Shown here in pieces: positions 24,838 through 34,053 of a stretch of DNA of 64,000 nt. A program made the position numbers and the translations under genes. Positions within the stretch are counted from its first letter, which is position 1, and each line of letters begins with the position of its first letter. The notes under the pieces are model-generated. The model searched no databases and was not told where the DNA came from. It saw nothing but the letters and a program-made list of their open reading frames with translations. Source of the stretch: Streptomyces antioxidans (GTDB taxonomy: Bacteria; Actinomycetota; Actinomycetes; Streptomycetales; Streptomycetaceae); contig NZ_LAKD02000076.1 of assembly GCF_000968685.2 (NCBI RefSeq), positions 62,001 to 126,000 on the forward strand, in the 5' to 3' direction.

Positions 24838-24975
24838 AGGGGCTGTCGCCCGGTATGAAGTCGGGGCTGGGTGGGAACTCCCGCTCGGCACGGAGCTGTT
24901 GCCCAGCGTGAGGTCCGGGCCGTACGGGAGCCGTCGCCCGGCACGGAGCCGTTGCCCGGCGCGAAGTCCAGGACA
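24838..24975. repeat. Degenerate GC-rich tandem repeats between genes
   Basis: A motif close to GGAGCCGTYGCCCGGCRCG, often followed by AAGTCCGGG, recurs about four times (near 24838, 24891, 24928 and 24948). The 171-bp gap between the methyltransferase and the convergent monooxygenase consists almost entirely of these diverged copies. Confidence 0.6.
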
Positions 24976-24993
24976 TGCGACGCGGTGCCGACC

Positions 24994-26205
24994 TCAGGGG
25001 GCGTCGTGGCCGTCGTAGCCGGGGAGTGCCAGCGCCGAATGCGCCTCCCGGCCGCCACTGCTGAGCACGGCGGAGGGCTCGCGCAGTGCCTTGTCGCGCC
25101 GGGCCAGGTCCTCGGCGGTGCGGGGGGAGATCCCGGCGCTTCCTTCGCCCGCGAGGGCCTGGTTCTTCTCGGCGAACGGCCGCAGGGTGCGCTCGTATCC
25201 CTCGAAGGCGTCGCCGTGGTGGGCGTGTGTGGCCAGTTCACCGGCGAGGACGTACGCGCCGACCAGCGCCAGGCTCGAGCCCTGGCCGGAGAAGAACGAC
25301 GGTGCGTAGGCGGCGTCGCCGACCAGCGCGACCCGGCCCGTGGACCACCGTGGCATATGGATCTGGCTGACCACGTCGAAGAAGAGGTCGTCGCTGTCGT
25401 GCATGGCGGCGACCATGCGCGGGACCTCCCATCCGTAGCCGGAGAACACCTCGGCCACGAGGTCGCGCTGGGCGGCGGGGTCGCGGAAGGCGCCGAAGGG
25501 CGGCTCGGGGCGCAGGAAGCTGAGGAAGGCGTGGACCCGGTCGTCGTCGCGGGGCGCGTAGAGGACGGCGGTCCTGCCCGGGACGTTCCAGGTGCGCCCC
25601 TCGTGTGCGAGCCCCAGGTGGTTGGGCATGGTGAATCCGGCGAAGCAGTGGTCGAGGTAGCGGTGGTAGCCCTCCTCGGGGCCGAAGGCCAGGCTCCTGG
25701 TGCGCGAGTGGATGCCATCGGCGCCGATGACCAGGTCGAAGGTGCGCCGGGCACCGCCACGGAAGGTCACCTCCACCCCGCCGCCGTGGTCGTGGAGGGT
25801 GGCGATGGAGTCGTTGAAGAGGACGTCGACGTCGTCGCGGATCGCACCGTAGAGGATTTCGGCCAGCTCTCCGCGCGGGATCTCGAGGTCATGTCCTTCC
25901 TCGCCGCCGGAGATGGCCTCGGGCCGGAGGGCGGCTACCGGCTCGCCCTGCTCGTCCACGAAGGAGATCCGGCGGACGCCGACGTGGGCGTCCCGGAGCT
26001 GGGGGAGCACCCCCATCCGCCGGACGACCTCGACGGCGGTGCCGCGGATGTCGATGGGGTAGCCGCCACCGCGCAGTGCGGCCGCCTTCTCCACGAGGGT
26101 GACCGCGAAGCCGTGACGGCGGAGCCAGTAGGCCAGTGCGGGACCGGCGATGCTGGCGCCGGAGACCAGGACCGTACGCCGCGGCGTGATGTTCATGGCG
26201 CCCAT
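24994..26205 (-). CDS. FAD-dependent aromatic-type monooxygenase
   Basis: A 403-aa class A flavin monooxygenase. The FAD-binding GxGxxG-like motif is VLVSGASIAGPALAYWLRR (about 12-30). The DG motif reads LVIGADGIHSRTRS (about 155) and the GD motif is VALVGDAAYAP (about 290). These enzymes hydroxylate or inactivate aromatic compounds and drugs (UbiH/PhzS/TetX-like). AGGAG lies 8 bp before the ATG at 26205. It is divergent from a MarR gene, with matching operators in both promoter regions, so derepression by an aromatic ligand is likely. Confidence 0.92.
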   Translation of the reverse strand: MGAMNITPRRTVLVSGASIAGPALAYWLRRHGFAVTLVEKAAALRGGGYPIDIRGTAVEVVRRMGVLPQLRDAHVGVRRISFVDEQGEPVAALRPEAISGGEEGHDLEIPRGELAEILYGAIRDDVDVLFNDSIATLHDHGGGVEVTFRGGARRTFDLVIGADGIHSRTRSLAFGPEEGYHRYLDHCFAGFTMPNHLGLAHEGRTWNVPGRTAVLYAPRDDDRVHAFLSFLRPEPPFGAFRDPAAQRDLVAEVFSGYGWEVPRMVAAMHDSDDLFFDVVSQIHMPRWSTGRVALVGDAAYAPSFFSGQGSSLALVGAYVLAGELATHAHHGDAFEGYERTLRPFAEKNQALAGEGSAGISPRTAEDLARRDKALREPSAVLSSGGREAHSALALPGYDGHDAP

Positions 26206-26245
26206 GGGCGCTCCTCTCCGGCCCCCTGCGGGAGGGCCCGGTCGC

Positions 26246-26262
26246 ATACCTAACTCAGGTAT
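26246..26262. promoter_or_regulatory. MarR operator 1 (monooxygenase side)
   Basis: ATACCT-aactc-AGGTAT is a 17-bp palindrome with 6-bp arms, 41 bp before the monooxygenase start. Its sister site lies at 26317. Confidence 0.75.
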
Positions 26263-26316
26263 CCTTTTTCATGGCGTGAAAGGCCCCGGAGGTGCGGGGT
26301 CGATGAGCAAGACTAT

Positions 26317-26335
26317 ATACCTAACTTAGGTAGAT
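26317..26335. promoter_or_regulatory. MarR operator 2 (marR side)
   Basis: TACCTAACTTAGGTA is nearly identical to operator 1 and ends 14 bp before the MarR start, overlapping its leader. Two matching sites flanking a divergent promoter fit joint repression of both genes. Confidence 0.75.
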
Positions 26336-26348
26336 ATGGAGGCCGGGC

Positions 26349-26861
26349 ATGACCGCCGAGGGACCGGGGGCCGGACAGGGCGACGACGGTGAACACGATC
26401 TGCTGGCCATGCTGCCCCGGCTGACCCAGCTCAGCGGCGCCGTGAACCGGGGCCGGGTGACCGAGCGCGCCATGGAGGCCGCCGGCGTATCGGTGGACCG
26501 CCCCGCGATGTCGGTGCTGGCCGCCCTGCATGTGGCGGGCACCCCGCTGCGGGTGGGGGAGATCGCCGCGCGGATGCAGGTGGTCGGGCCCCATGTCACC
26601 CGGCAGATCAACGAGTTGGCGCGGAGAGGGCTGGTCCGCAGGGTCACCGATCCGGACGATCAGCGCGCCCGGCTCATCGAGCCGACCGCCGAGGGAGCCG
26701 CCGCGACCGAACGCTATATGCGGACCGTCCTCGGATGGTTCAGCGACGCCCTCGACGGCTGGAGCCCCCATGACCGCGAGCTCTTCGGCCGACTGCTGGC
26801 GCGCTTCGTGGACGACCTCACGGCCCATCTGAGCTCGTTTGACGACGACCGGGCCGACTGA
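26349..26861 (+). CDS. MarR-family transcriptional regulator
   Basis: A 170-aa MarR protein. The wHTH region (about 60-115) includes PLRVGEIAARMQVVGPHVTRQ and the wing RRVTDPDDQRARLIEPT with the family D-x-R-x-R. Dimerisation helices lie at both ends. GGAGG lies 6 bp upstream of the ATG. It probably represses itself and the divergent flavin monooxygenase through the two palindromes between them. Confidence 0.93.
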   Translation: MTAEGPGAGQGDDGEHDLLAMLPRLTQLSGAVNRGRVTERAMEAAGVSVDRPAMSVLAALHVAGTPLRVGEIAARMQVVGPHVTRQINELARRGLVRRVTDPDDQRARLIEPTAEGAAATERYMRTVLGWFSDALDGWSPHDRELFGRLLARFVDDLTAHLSSFDDDRAD

Positions 26862-26904
26862 GCGTATGGGCATGGGACCGTCCGGGCGGACATCGGGCGG
26901 CCGT

Positions 26905-26933
26905 CCGGGGCGGCACCGAAGCCATCGCCCCGG
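26905..26933. terminator. Possible terminator
   Basis: An 8-bp stem (CCGGGGCG 26905-26912 with CGCCCCGG 26926-26933) sits between the convergent MarR and SRPBCC genes. It is short, so confidence is limited. Confidence 0.45.
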
Positions 26934-26942
26934 CCGGACCCC

Positions 26943-27416
26943 CTACCGAGGCGCCCCGCCCGTCTCGACGAGCTCGGCCAGTTTGTCCAGGGCCATGCGC
27001 TGCCCCAGCTCGCTGTCGGCGGACGGTACGGCGTCGGGGATGCCCTCGTGCAGGAGGTGGACGTCCGTGCCGCCGCCCGCCGCGTCGGTGAGCGTGGTCG
27101 TCATCGTCATCGGGGAGCGCATGGCGGGGTCCGTGGTCTCGAACTCGAGCACCTCGACCACCTGCTCGTCCGGCACCAGCCGGGTGAACCGGCCGTGGTA
27201 GGTGTCCGTATGGCCGCCCGACTTGCCGGTGCTCGCCGGGTCGTCGTAGACGAGGGAGATGCGGAAGGCGCCCCCTTCGCGGGGGTCGAACTCGTGCACC
27301 CGGCTGGTCATGCCCTCGGGCACCCGCCAGGCTGCGATGGCGCTCGCGTCGAGGAGCGCCCGGTAGACGGCGGCGCGCGGAGCGTTCACCCGTCGGGAGA
27401 GTCGCATGGTGTACAT
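26943..27416 (-). CDS. SRPBCC/AHSA1-like protein
   Basis: A 157-aa START-like protein. It starts with the typical SRPBCC opening SRRVNAPRAAVYRALLDASA and W-R-V-P, continues with EGGAFRISLVYDD and ends with the long C-terminal helix. The family binds hydrophobic ligands or acts as an Hsp90-ATPase-activator-like cofactor; no catalytic residues define a reaction. It is transcribed alone. Confidence 0.88.
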   Translation of the reverse strand: MYTMRLSRRVNAPRAAVYRALLDASAIAAWRVPEGMTSRVHEFDPREGGAFRISLVYDDPASTGKSGGHTDTYHGRFTRLVPDEQVVEVLEFETTDPAMRSPMTMTTTLTDAAGGGTDVHLLHEGIPDAVPSADSELGQRMALDKLAELVETGGAPR

Positions 27417-27489
27417 GCGGCTCAACCTAGCGGCTGGGCGGTGGGTACGGCGGCCGATGGCACCGGAGCCGCCGCCCCGGATGCGCGGG

Positions 27490-27530
27490 CGGCGGCGGAG
27501 GTCTCGCGTCCGGAAGGACCTCCGCCGCCG
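27490..27530 (-). terminator. Terminator of the sdh operon
   Basis: A 14-bp perfect stem (27490-27503 with 27517-27530) and 13-nt loop, 83 bp past the sdhB stop. Confidence 0.75.
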
Positions 27531-27612
27531 GGACACCCCATCCACGGAGCGTTGTCGAGGGGGTGCCGTTCTGGGGGAGTGCTGCCAGCGGGGAAGGGGC
27601 CAGCGGGAGGGG

Positions 27613-28355
27613 TCAGCGCTTGACCTTGCGGGTCGCCCGCAGCCACTCCTTGTTCATCGCGGTGATGGAGAACAGGGGGATGCCCTTGGGGCAGGCCGTG
27701 GCGCACTCACCGGCGAGGGTGCAGCCGCCGAAGCCCTCGGCGTCCATCTGGGCCACCATGTCCAGCACCCGGGTCTCCCGCTCCGGAGAGCCCTGGGGCA
27801 GCACATTGAGGTGGTTGACCTTGGCCGAGGTGAACAGCATCGCCGCACCGTTCGGGCAGGCCGCCACGCAGGCGCCGCAGCCGATGCACTCGGCGTGCTC
27901 GAACGCGAACTCCGCGTCCGCCTTGGGCACCGGAGTGGCGTGTGCCTCCGGTGCGGCCCCGGTCGGGGCGGTGATGTAGCCACCGGCCTGGATCACCCGG
28001 TCGAACGCGGAGCGGTCCACCACCAGGTCCTTGATGACCGGGAAGGCGGAGGCGCGCCACGGCTCGATGTCGATGGTGTCGCCGTCCTGGAAGGACCGCA
28101 TATGGAGCTGGCAGGTGGTGGTGCGCTCCGGGCCGTGGGCGGCGCCGTTGATCACCAGGCTGCACGCACCGCAGATGCCCTCACGGCAGTCGTGGTCGAA
28201 GGCCACCGGCTCCTCGCCCTTGACGATGAGCTCCTCGTTGAGGATGTCGAGCATCTCCAGGAAGGACATGTCCTCGGAGACGCCATCGAGCTCATACACG
28301 GCCATGGCACCGGGGGTGTCGGGGTTCTTCTGGCGCCAGACGCGCAGGGTGAGCT

Positions 28356-28359
<4 letters not shown>
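27613..28359 (-). CDS. sdhB: Succinate dehydrogenase/fumarate reductase iron-sulfur subunit
   Basis: A 248-aa electron-transfer subunit. The [2Fe-2S] ligands are in CREGICGAC (about 58-66). Two ferredoxin-like clusters follow in CIGCGACVAACP (about 158-169) and CTLAGECATACP (about 213-224), for the [4Fe-4S] and [3Fe-4S] centres. It passes electrons from the flavoprotein to the membrane cytochrome b. Its start overlaps the sdhA stop (ATGA), so it is translationally coupled. It is the last gene of sdhC-sdhA-sdhB. Confidence 0.95.
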
Positions 28360-30323
<1,964 letters not shown>

Positions 30324-30325
30324 GG

Positions 30326-31054
30326 TCAGCTCACCACTCCGGTCATGACACCGACGGGGATGGAGATGAACCCGGCGGTGAGAACGATGGCCAGGGCGTT
30401 GGCGATGGCCTTGAGTCCACGGTCACGGGTGCGGTTGCCCGCGCCGAGGGTCTGCGCGGCGCTCCAGAAGCCGTGCCGGACGTGCATGCCCATGGCCAGC
30501 ATCGCCACGATGTAGATGGCGTTCCCGTACCAGGTGGAGAAGGTGTCCACCACGTTCTGGTACGGATGGCCCTCCTGGAATCCGCCGGAGTGGGTGGTGC
30601 CGGTGGTGAGGTCCAGGATGTGCCAGACGATGAACAGGCCCAGGATCACCCCGCCCCAGCGCATGGTCCGGGTGGCGTAGCTCATCCGTGGCTTGGTGTG
30701 GACGTACTTCTGCGGGCGGGCCTTGATGTCGCGTCGGCTCAACTGGTAGGCGGACACGGCGTGCAGGACCACGGCGGCCAGGAGCACGAGGCGGGCGATC
30801 CACAGGCCCCACTCATGGTGCAGGACGGGGGCACCCATGACCCGCAGCCAGTGTCCATAGGCGTTGAACTCCCCGGGGCCGAAGAAGATCTTCATGTTCC
30901 CGAGCAGGTGGGCGCAGAGGTAGCCGATCATGATCAGACCGGTCGTCCCCATGACGATCTTCTTGCCGAGGGTCGAGTGCCAGAAGGTGAGCGCCATGGA
31001 CGGCCGCCGCTCCGCCCGCGTCGGACGCTGCTCGGGCCGCGTTGTCAATGCCAT
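30326..31054 (-). CDS. sdhC: Succinate dehydrogenase cytochrome b subunit
   Basis: A 242-aa membrane anchor with five helices. It has the pattern of the single-polypeptide, diheme cytochrome b558 family; histidines lie in the helices near AHLLGN, LHHEWGL, VVLHAVSAY, VWHILDL and GMHVRHG. It binds quinone and heme and anchors SdhAB to the membrane. The ATG at 31054 is used; a GTG 2 codons upstream is also possible. It is the first gene of the operon; a palindromic LysR-type box lies about 60 bp upstream. Confidence 0.93.
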   Translation of the reverse strand: MALTTRPEQRPTRAERRPSMALTFWHSTLGKKIVMGTTGLIMIGYLCAHLLGNMKIFFGPGEFNAYGHWLRVMGAPVLHHEWGLWIARLVLLAAVVLHAVSAYQLSRRDIKARPQKYVHTKPRMSYATRTMRWGGVILGLFIVWHILDLTTGTTHSGGFQEGHPYQNVVDTFSTWYGNAIYIVAMLAMGMHVRHGFWSAAQTLGAGNRTRDRGLKAIANALAIVLTAGFISIPVGVMTGVVS

Positions 31055-31112
31055 GAGCACGACGGTAAAACCGGGCGGGTCAAAAGAGCCAAGATATGAT
31101 TCTGATGCTATC

Positions 31113-31129
31113 GATAGGTGATGCCTATC
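31113..31129. promoter_or_regulatory. LysR-type operator palindrome upstream of sdhC
   Basis: GATAGG-tgatg-CCTATC is a perfect 17-bp inverted repeat containing ATAG-N7-CTAT, the look of a LysR-type recognition site. No LysR gene is adjacent; alkB is the next gene on the same strand. Confidence 0.55.
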
Positions 31130-31171
31130 TAAGGGTGCTTGAATCCGTCTCTAAGGGTGCTTGATTCCGTC
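31129..31171. repeat. Tandem duplication of the alkB 3' end
   Basis: The 21-mers at 31129-31149 and 31151-31171 differ at one base (gaatcc/gattcc). The second copy contains the alkB stop codon (31151-31153) and last codons; the first is an extra copy lying downstream in the sdhC promoter region, abutting the palindrome. Confidence 0.9.
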
Positions 31172-31885
31172 GCGGGGCGGCGTCGGATCGGCCAGGCCGG
31201 TGACCCGCATGGTGATGTTCAGCCGTCCGGACGTCAGTCCGGTGGCCGGGTCACCGGTGCCCGGCAGGACCTTGGGGACGGCGTGGTACGCGTAGCGGGA
31301 GGGGCCGCCGAAGACGAACAGATCCCCGGAGGCGAGTTCGAGGTCGGTGTACGGCTTGGTGCGGGTCTCCGCGTTGCCGAAGCGGAACACGCAGCTGTCG
31401 CCGATGGTGAGCGAGACCACCGGGGCCGATGACCGCTCGTCCTTGTCCTGGTGCATGCCGAGTTTCGCTCCGGCGTCGTAGAAGTTGATGAGCGCGGTGT
31501 CGGGGGTGTAACCCTCGGCGGCCGTCGTGTCGTCATATGCGTCGGCCAGCGCACGACGGCCCAACTCGACCATCCAGTCCGGGAATTCGGCGACCCGCGC
31601 GCCGTTCACATCGTCGGCGGTGCGGGTGTACGCATAGGGCCGCCAGTGCCAGCCGATGCACACCGTCCGCACCGACATGACGCCCCCGCGCGGCAGTCTG
31701 GTGTGCCGGATCGGGACCGGGCCGGTGGCCCAGCCCCGGCAGGCGACGACCAGCTCCCGCTGCTGCTCGAGGCTGAGCCAGCCCGGCACATGGACGGCGC
31801 CGGGGGCCACTTCGAGGCGTGGGCGGGGGATCAGGGCGTTCATACGGGGATTCTCCACGGACGAGGACTCGTCGCCGGGAGACAT
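31151..31885 (-). CDS. alkB: AlkB-type DNA alkylation-repair dioxygenase
   Basis: A 244-aa Fe(II)/2-oxoglutarate dioxygenase that oxidatively removes methyl groups (1-meA, 3-meC) from DNA or RNA. The substrate-facing motif is NFYDAGAKLGMHQDKDE with iron ligands His and Asp (H-x-D). The distal His is in RYAYHAVP, and the 2OG/substrate arginines are in GRLNITMRV. It is the last gene of a repair operon. Its ATG overlaps the previous stop by one base (TGATG). Confidence 0.95.
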   Translation of the reverse strand: MSPGDESSSVENPRMNALIPRPRLEVAPGAVHVPGWLSLEQQRELVVACRGWATGPVPIRHTRLPRGGVMSVRTVCIGWHWRPYAYTRTADDVNGARVAEFPDWMVELGRRALADAYDDTTAAEGYTPDTALINFYDAGAKLGMHQDKDERSSAPVVSLTIGDSCVFRFGNAETRTKPYTDLELASGDLFVFGGPSRYAYHAVPKVLPGTGDPATGLTSGRLNITMRVTGLADPTPPRDGIKHP

Positions 31886-32613
31886 CAGCTGGCGTCGTGG
31901 AAGACCAGCCCCAGCGCATGGCGCCGCCCGGAGCGTACCGTGCTGACCCCGTGCCGCATGACCCCGGCCGACCAGCCGCGCTTGGTGGCCACGGGACGGT
32001 CACGGGTGGTGAAGATCAGGCCGTGGCCCTGCTGGAGGACGGTCGCGGTGCCCCTGGACTGGGCCCGGGGCCGCTGCTCGACCAGCAGGAACTCCCCGCC
32101 CGTGTAGTCCGTGCCGTAGGCGTCCAGCCCGATCACCACCTGGAGTGGGAAGAGCAGATCGCCGAACACATCGCGGTGCAGGGCGTTCCAGTCGCCGGGG
32201 CCGTAGCGCAGCAGGATCTGCGCGGAGCGGTCCTGTCCGGCCTCATGGCACATGGCCAGCCACTTCTCCAGGCGGTCCGGCCAGGGCGCCGGGCGGCCGA
32301 GCCGTTCCGCCCAGTCACGGGCGATGGTCAGCAGCCGCGGATAGAGCGCGGCGCGCAGCTCGGCGACCGGTTCCGGCAGGTCATGGGTGAAGTAGCGGTA
32401 CTGACCTGAGCCGAAGCGGTGGCGGCCCATGTCGATCGTGCTACGGAACCGCTCGTCCCGCTCGTAGAGCCCGGCGATGCGGGCGCACTGCGCGGGGGTC
32501 AGCAGCCGTGGCGTGAGCGCGCACCCGTAGGTGTCCAGCTCCTCGGCCAGCCGTGTCCAGTCGGCCGCGGCCACGCGCTGGTGGAGGCGTGCCGGGTCGG
32601 TCGTGGTGCTCAT
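31885..32613 (-). CDS. 2OG-Fe(II) oxygenase of the alkylation-repair operon
   Basis: A 242-aa double-stranded beta-helix oxygenase. The H-x-D pair is in NALHRDVFG (about 146-149). The distal His and 2OG-binding Arg are in MRHGVSTVRSGRRHALG (about 220-236). It is found between ogt and alkB, 14 bp after ogt and overlapping alkB. The homologues I know of in this position are annotated only as 2OG-Fe(II) oxygenase or prolyl-4-hydroxylase-like. By context it is likely another nucleic-acid or protein demethylase of the adaptive response, which is inference. Confidence 0.88.
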   Translation of the reverse strand: MSTTTDPARLHQRVAAADWTRLAEELDTYGCALTPRLLTPAQCARIAGLYERDERFRSTIDMGRHRFGSGQYRYFTHDLPEPVAELRAALYPRLLTIARDWAERLGRPAPWPDRLEKWLAMCHEAGQDRSAQILLRYGPGDWNALHRDVFGDLLFPLQVVIGLDAYGTDYTGGEFLLVEQRPRAQSRGTATVLQQGHGLIFTTRDRPVATKRGWSAGVMRHGVSTVRSGRRHALGLVFHDAS

Positions 32614-32627
32614 CGGATGTGCTCCGC

Positions 32628-33134
32628 TCAGACCGTCTGCAGGGCGCCTTCGTGGACGAGGAGCCGCTCCTTGCGCGCCAGCCCGCCCGCATAGCCGGTC
32701 AGCGCGCCACTGGCGCCGATGACACGGTGGCAGGGCCGGACGACCAGCAACGGATTGCGGCCGATCGCGGTGCCGACGGAGCGGACCGCGGTGCGCGGGG
32801 CGCCGATCTGCCGGGCGATGTCGCCGTAAGAGACTGTGGTGCCGTACGGAATGGACTCCAGCGCCTGCCAGACCCTGCGCTGGAACTCCGTACCACCCTC
32901 GACGCACTGGATGTCGAAACGGGTGAGCTCGCCGTCGAAGTAGGAGCGCAGCTGGGAGACGATCTCGGTGAACGCCCCGGCGTCCTCGCTCCAGCCGTCC
33001 TGGACGACGGCTCCGCCCTTCTGCCCGGGCACGGACAGCGAAACGAGCGCGGTACCCCCCGTCGCGGTGGTGGACCTCTCGCCCACCAGCAGCAGCTCGC
33101 CCAGCGGGCTGTCGATCGTCGTATGGACCGTCAT
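32628..33134 (-). CDS. ogt: O6-methylguanine-DNA methyltransferase
   Basis: A 168-aa suicide alkyltransferase. The acceptor cysteine is in the invariant PCHRVIG (about 133-139). The helix-turn-helix with arginine finger includes YGDIARQIGAPRTAVRSVGTA. The N-terminal domain is short, as in Ogt. It transfers methyl groups from O6-methylguanine to itself. It opens the three-gene repair run ogt - 2OG oxygenase - alkB. No ada/alkA gene is present in the window. Confidence 0.96.
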   Translation of the reverse strand: MTVHTTIDSPLGELLLVGERSTTATGGTALVSLSVPGQKGGAVVQDGWSEDAGAFTEIVSQLRSYFDGELTRFDIQCVEGGTEFQRRVWQALESIPYGTTVSYGDIARQIGAPRTAVRSVGTAIGRNPLLVVRPCHRVIGASGALTGYAGGLARKERLLVHEGALQTV

Positions 33135-33234
33135 GGCTGTGGTCCCTCTCTTCTTCTCGCCGTTCTGTCGTGCGCTGCTCCCAGCATGCGTCTCTCGGCC
33201 CCGGAAAGCTGGCGGGATTCGGACATGGCGCTTC

Positions 33235-33280
33235 GGCCGTGTCCGGCCCTGGCGGGCGGCCGTGTCCGGCCCTGGCGGGC
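33235..33280. repeat. 23-bp perfect tandem duplication
   Basis: Bases 33235-33257 and 33258-33280 are identical (ggccgtgtccggccctggcg...). They lie in the 162-bp gap between the PH-like gene stop (33297) and the ogt start. Confidence 0.9.
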
Positions 33281-33296
33281 GTCGCGCGCCCTCGCG

Positions 33297-33917
33297 TCAG
33301 CGGACGCCGACCCGCCCGTTCGAGAAGTGGCCCAGCGCCTGGTCGATATCGCCGAGGGGCTCGCGGAGGGCGTAGATGACGAACCGCAGCCGCGTTCGGC
33401 CCTTCCGGGTGCGGTGCGTGCGCATCCGGGCCTCGGGCTGGTCCAGCCCGCTGACCCCGGGGGTGGCCGCGGACACACCGGGGATGAGGTCGACCCGGAC
33501 CGTGCTGACGCCCTGCCCCGTGACCCGCACCCGGGCGATCGCGGACCAGGGGAGGACTACGGGGTCGGGGGCCGCGTCGATGGTGCAGCGCAGGCCCTCG
33601 GGGGAGAGACGCAACGCCACGGGGGACACGTCCTTCACCGCCCAGGTCCGCTTCAGGCGCCGTAGGGCGGTGAACCGGCGCCTGGCGTCGTAGAGGAGGA
33701 GCGCCACCGGCCAGGCGAACATCAGCGCCCAGAGCCGGGAGGCGCCTGGGCCGAGGGCGGTGAGGAGGAGGACCATGGCCGCGGCGATGACGGCGGCACC
33801 GCCCACCCCGGCCCACGCGGCCATCGGCAGGGTGCGCAGCAGGGAGGCCCGCACGCGGGAGACCGCCTCGGGGTCGGACGTCACGGTGTACTCCTGGCGG
33901 TCCTGTCCCTGGTGCAT
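33297..33917 (-). CDS. Two-helix membrane protein, PH-like, unknown function
   Basis: A 206-aa protein. Two hydrophobic helices (about residues 31-52 and 60-77) form a hairpin, followed by a soluble beta-rich domain (VALRLSPEGLRCTIDAAPDPVVLPWSAIARVRVT, quoted here in part) typical of the bacterial PH-like/DUF3093-like membrane proteins. No enzyme motif is seen. ATG 33917 is preferred to the TTG at 33953. It precedes ogt by 162 bp and is probably a separate unit. Confidence 0.7.
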   Translation of the reverse strand: MHQGQDRQEYTVTSDPEAVSRVRASLLRTLPMAAWAGVGGAAVIAAAMVLLLTALGPGASRLWALMFAWPVALLLYDARRRFTALRRLKRTWAVKDVSPVALRLSPEGLRCTIDAAPDPVVLPWSAIARVRVTGQGVSTVRVDLIPGVSAATPGVSGLDQPEARMRTHRTRKGRTRLRFVIYALREPLGDIDQALGHFSNGRVGVR

Positions 33918-34053
33918 GATCACAGTCTCGATTACGGGGGCGGGGAAAGCCAAGCCCCCTCCCGGTGGTTGGCCGCTGGGCTCGCCAACTCCCGAAATTC
34001 CGTGACGGGTTGGGGTTCCCGCAACGGTTGCCGGGGTGGGTGGGGTGCCGCGT

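Noticed and set aside
24838..24975. CRISPR-like array
   Set aside because: Repeats are diverged, spacing irregular, no unique spacers and no cas genes.
24034..27416. Small secondary-metabolite cluster (methyltransferase, FAD monooxygenase, SRPBCC cyclase-like)
   Set aside because: Genes face different ways, have separate regulators and no core biosynthetic enzyme (PKS, NRPS, terpene synthase) is present.
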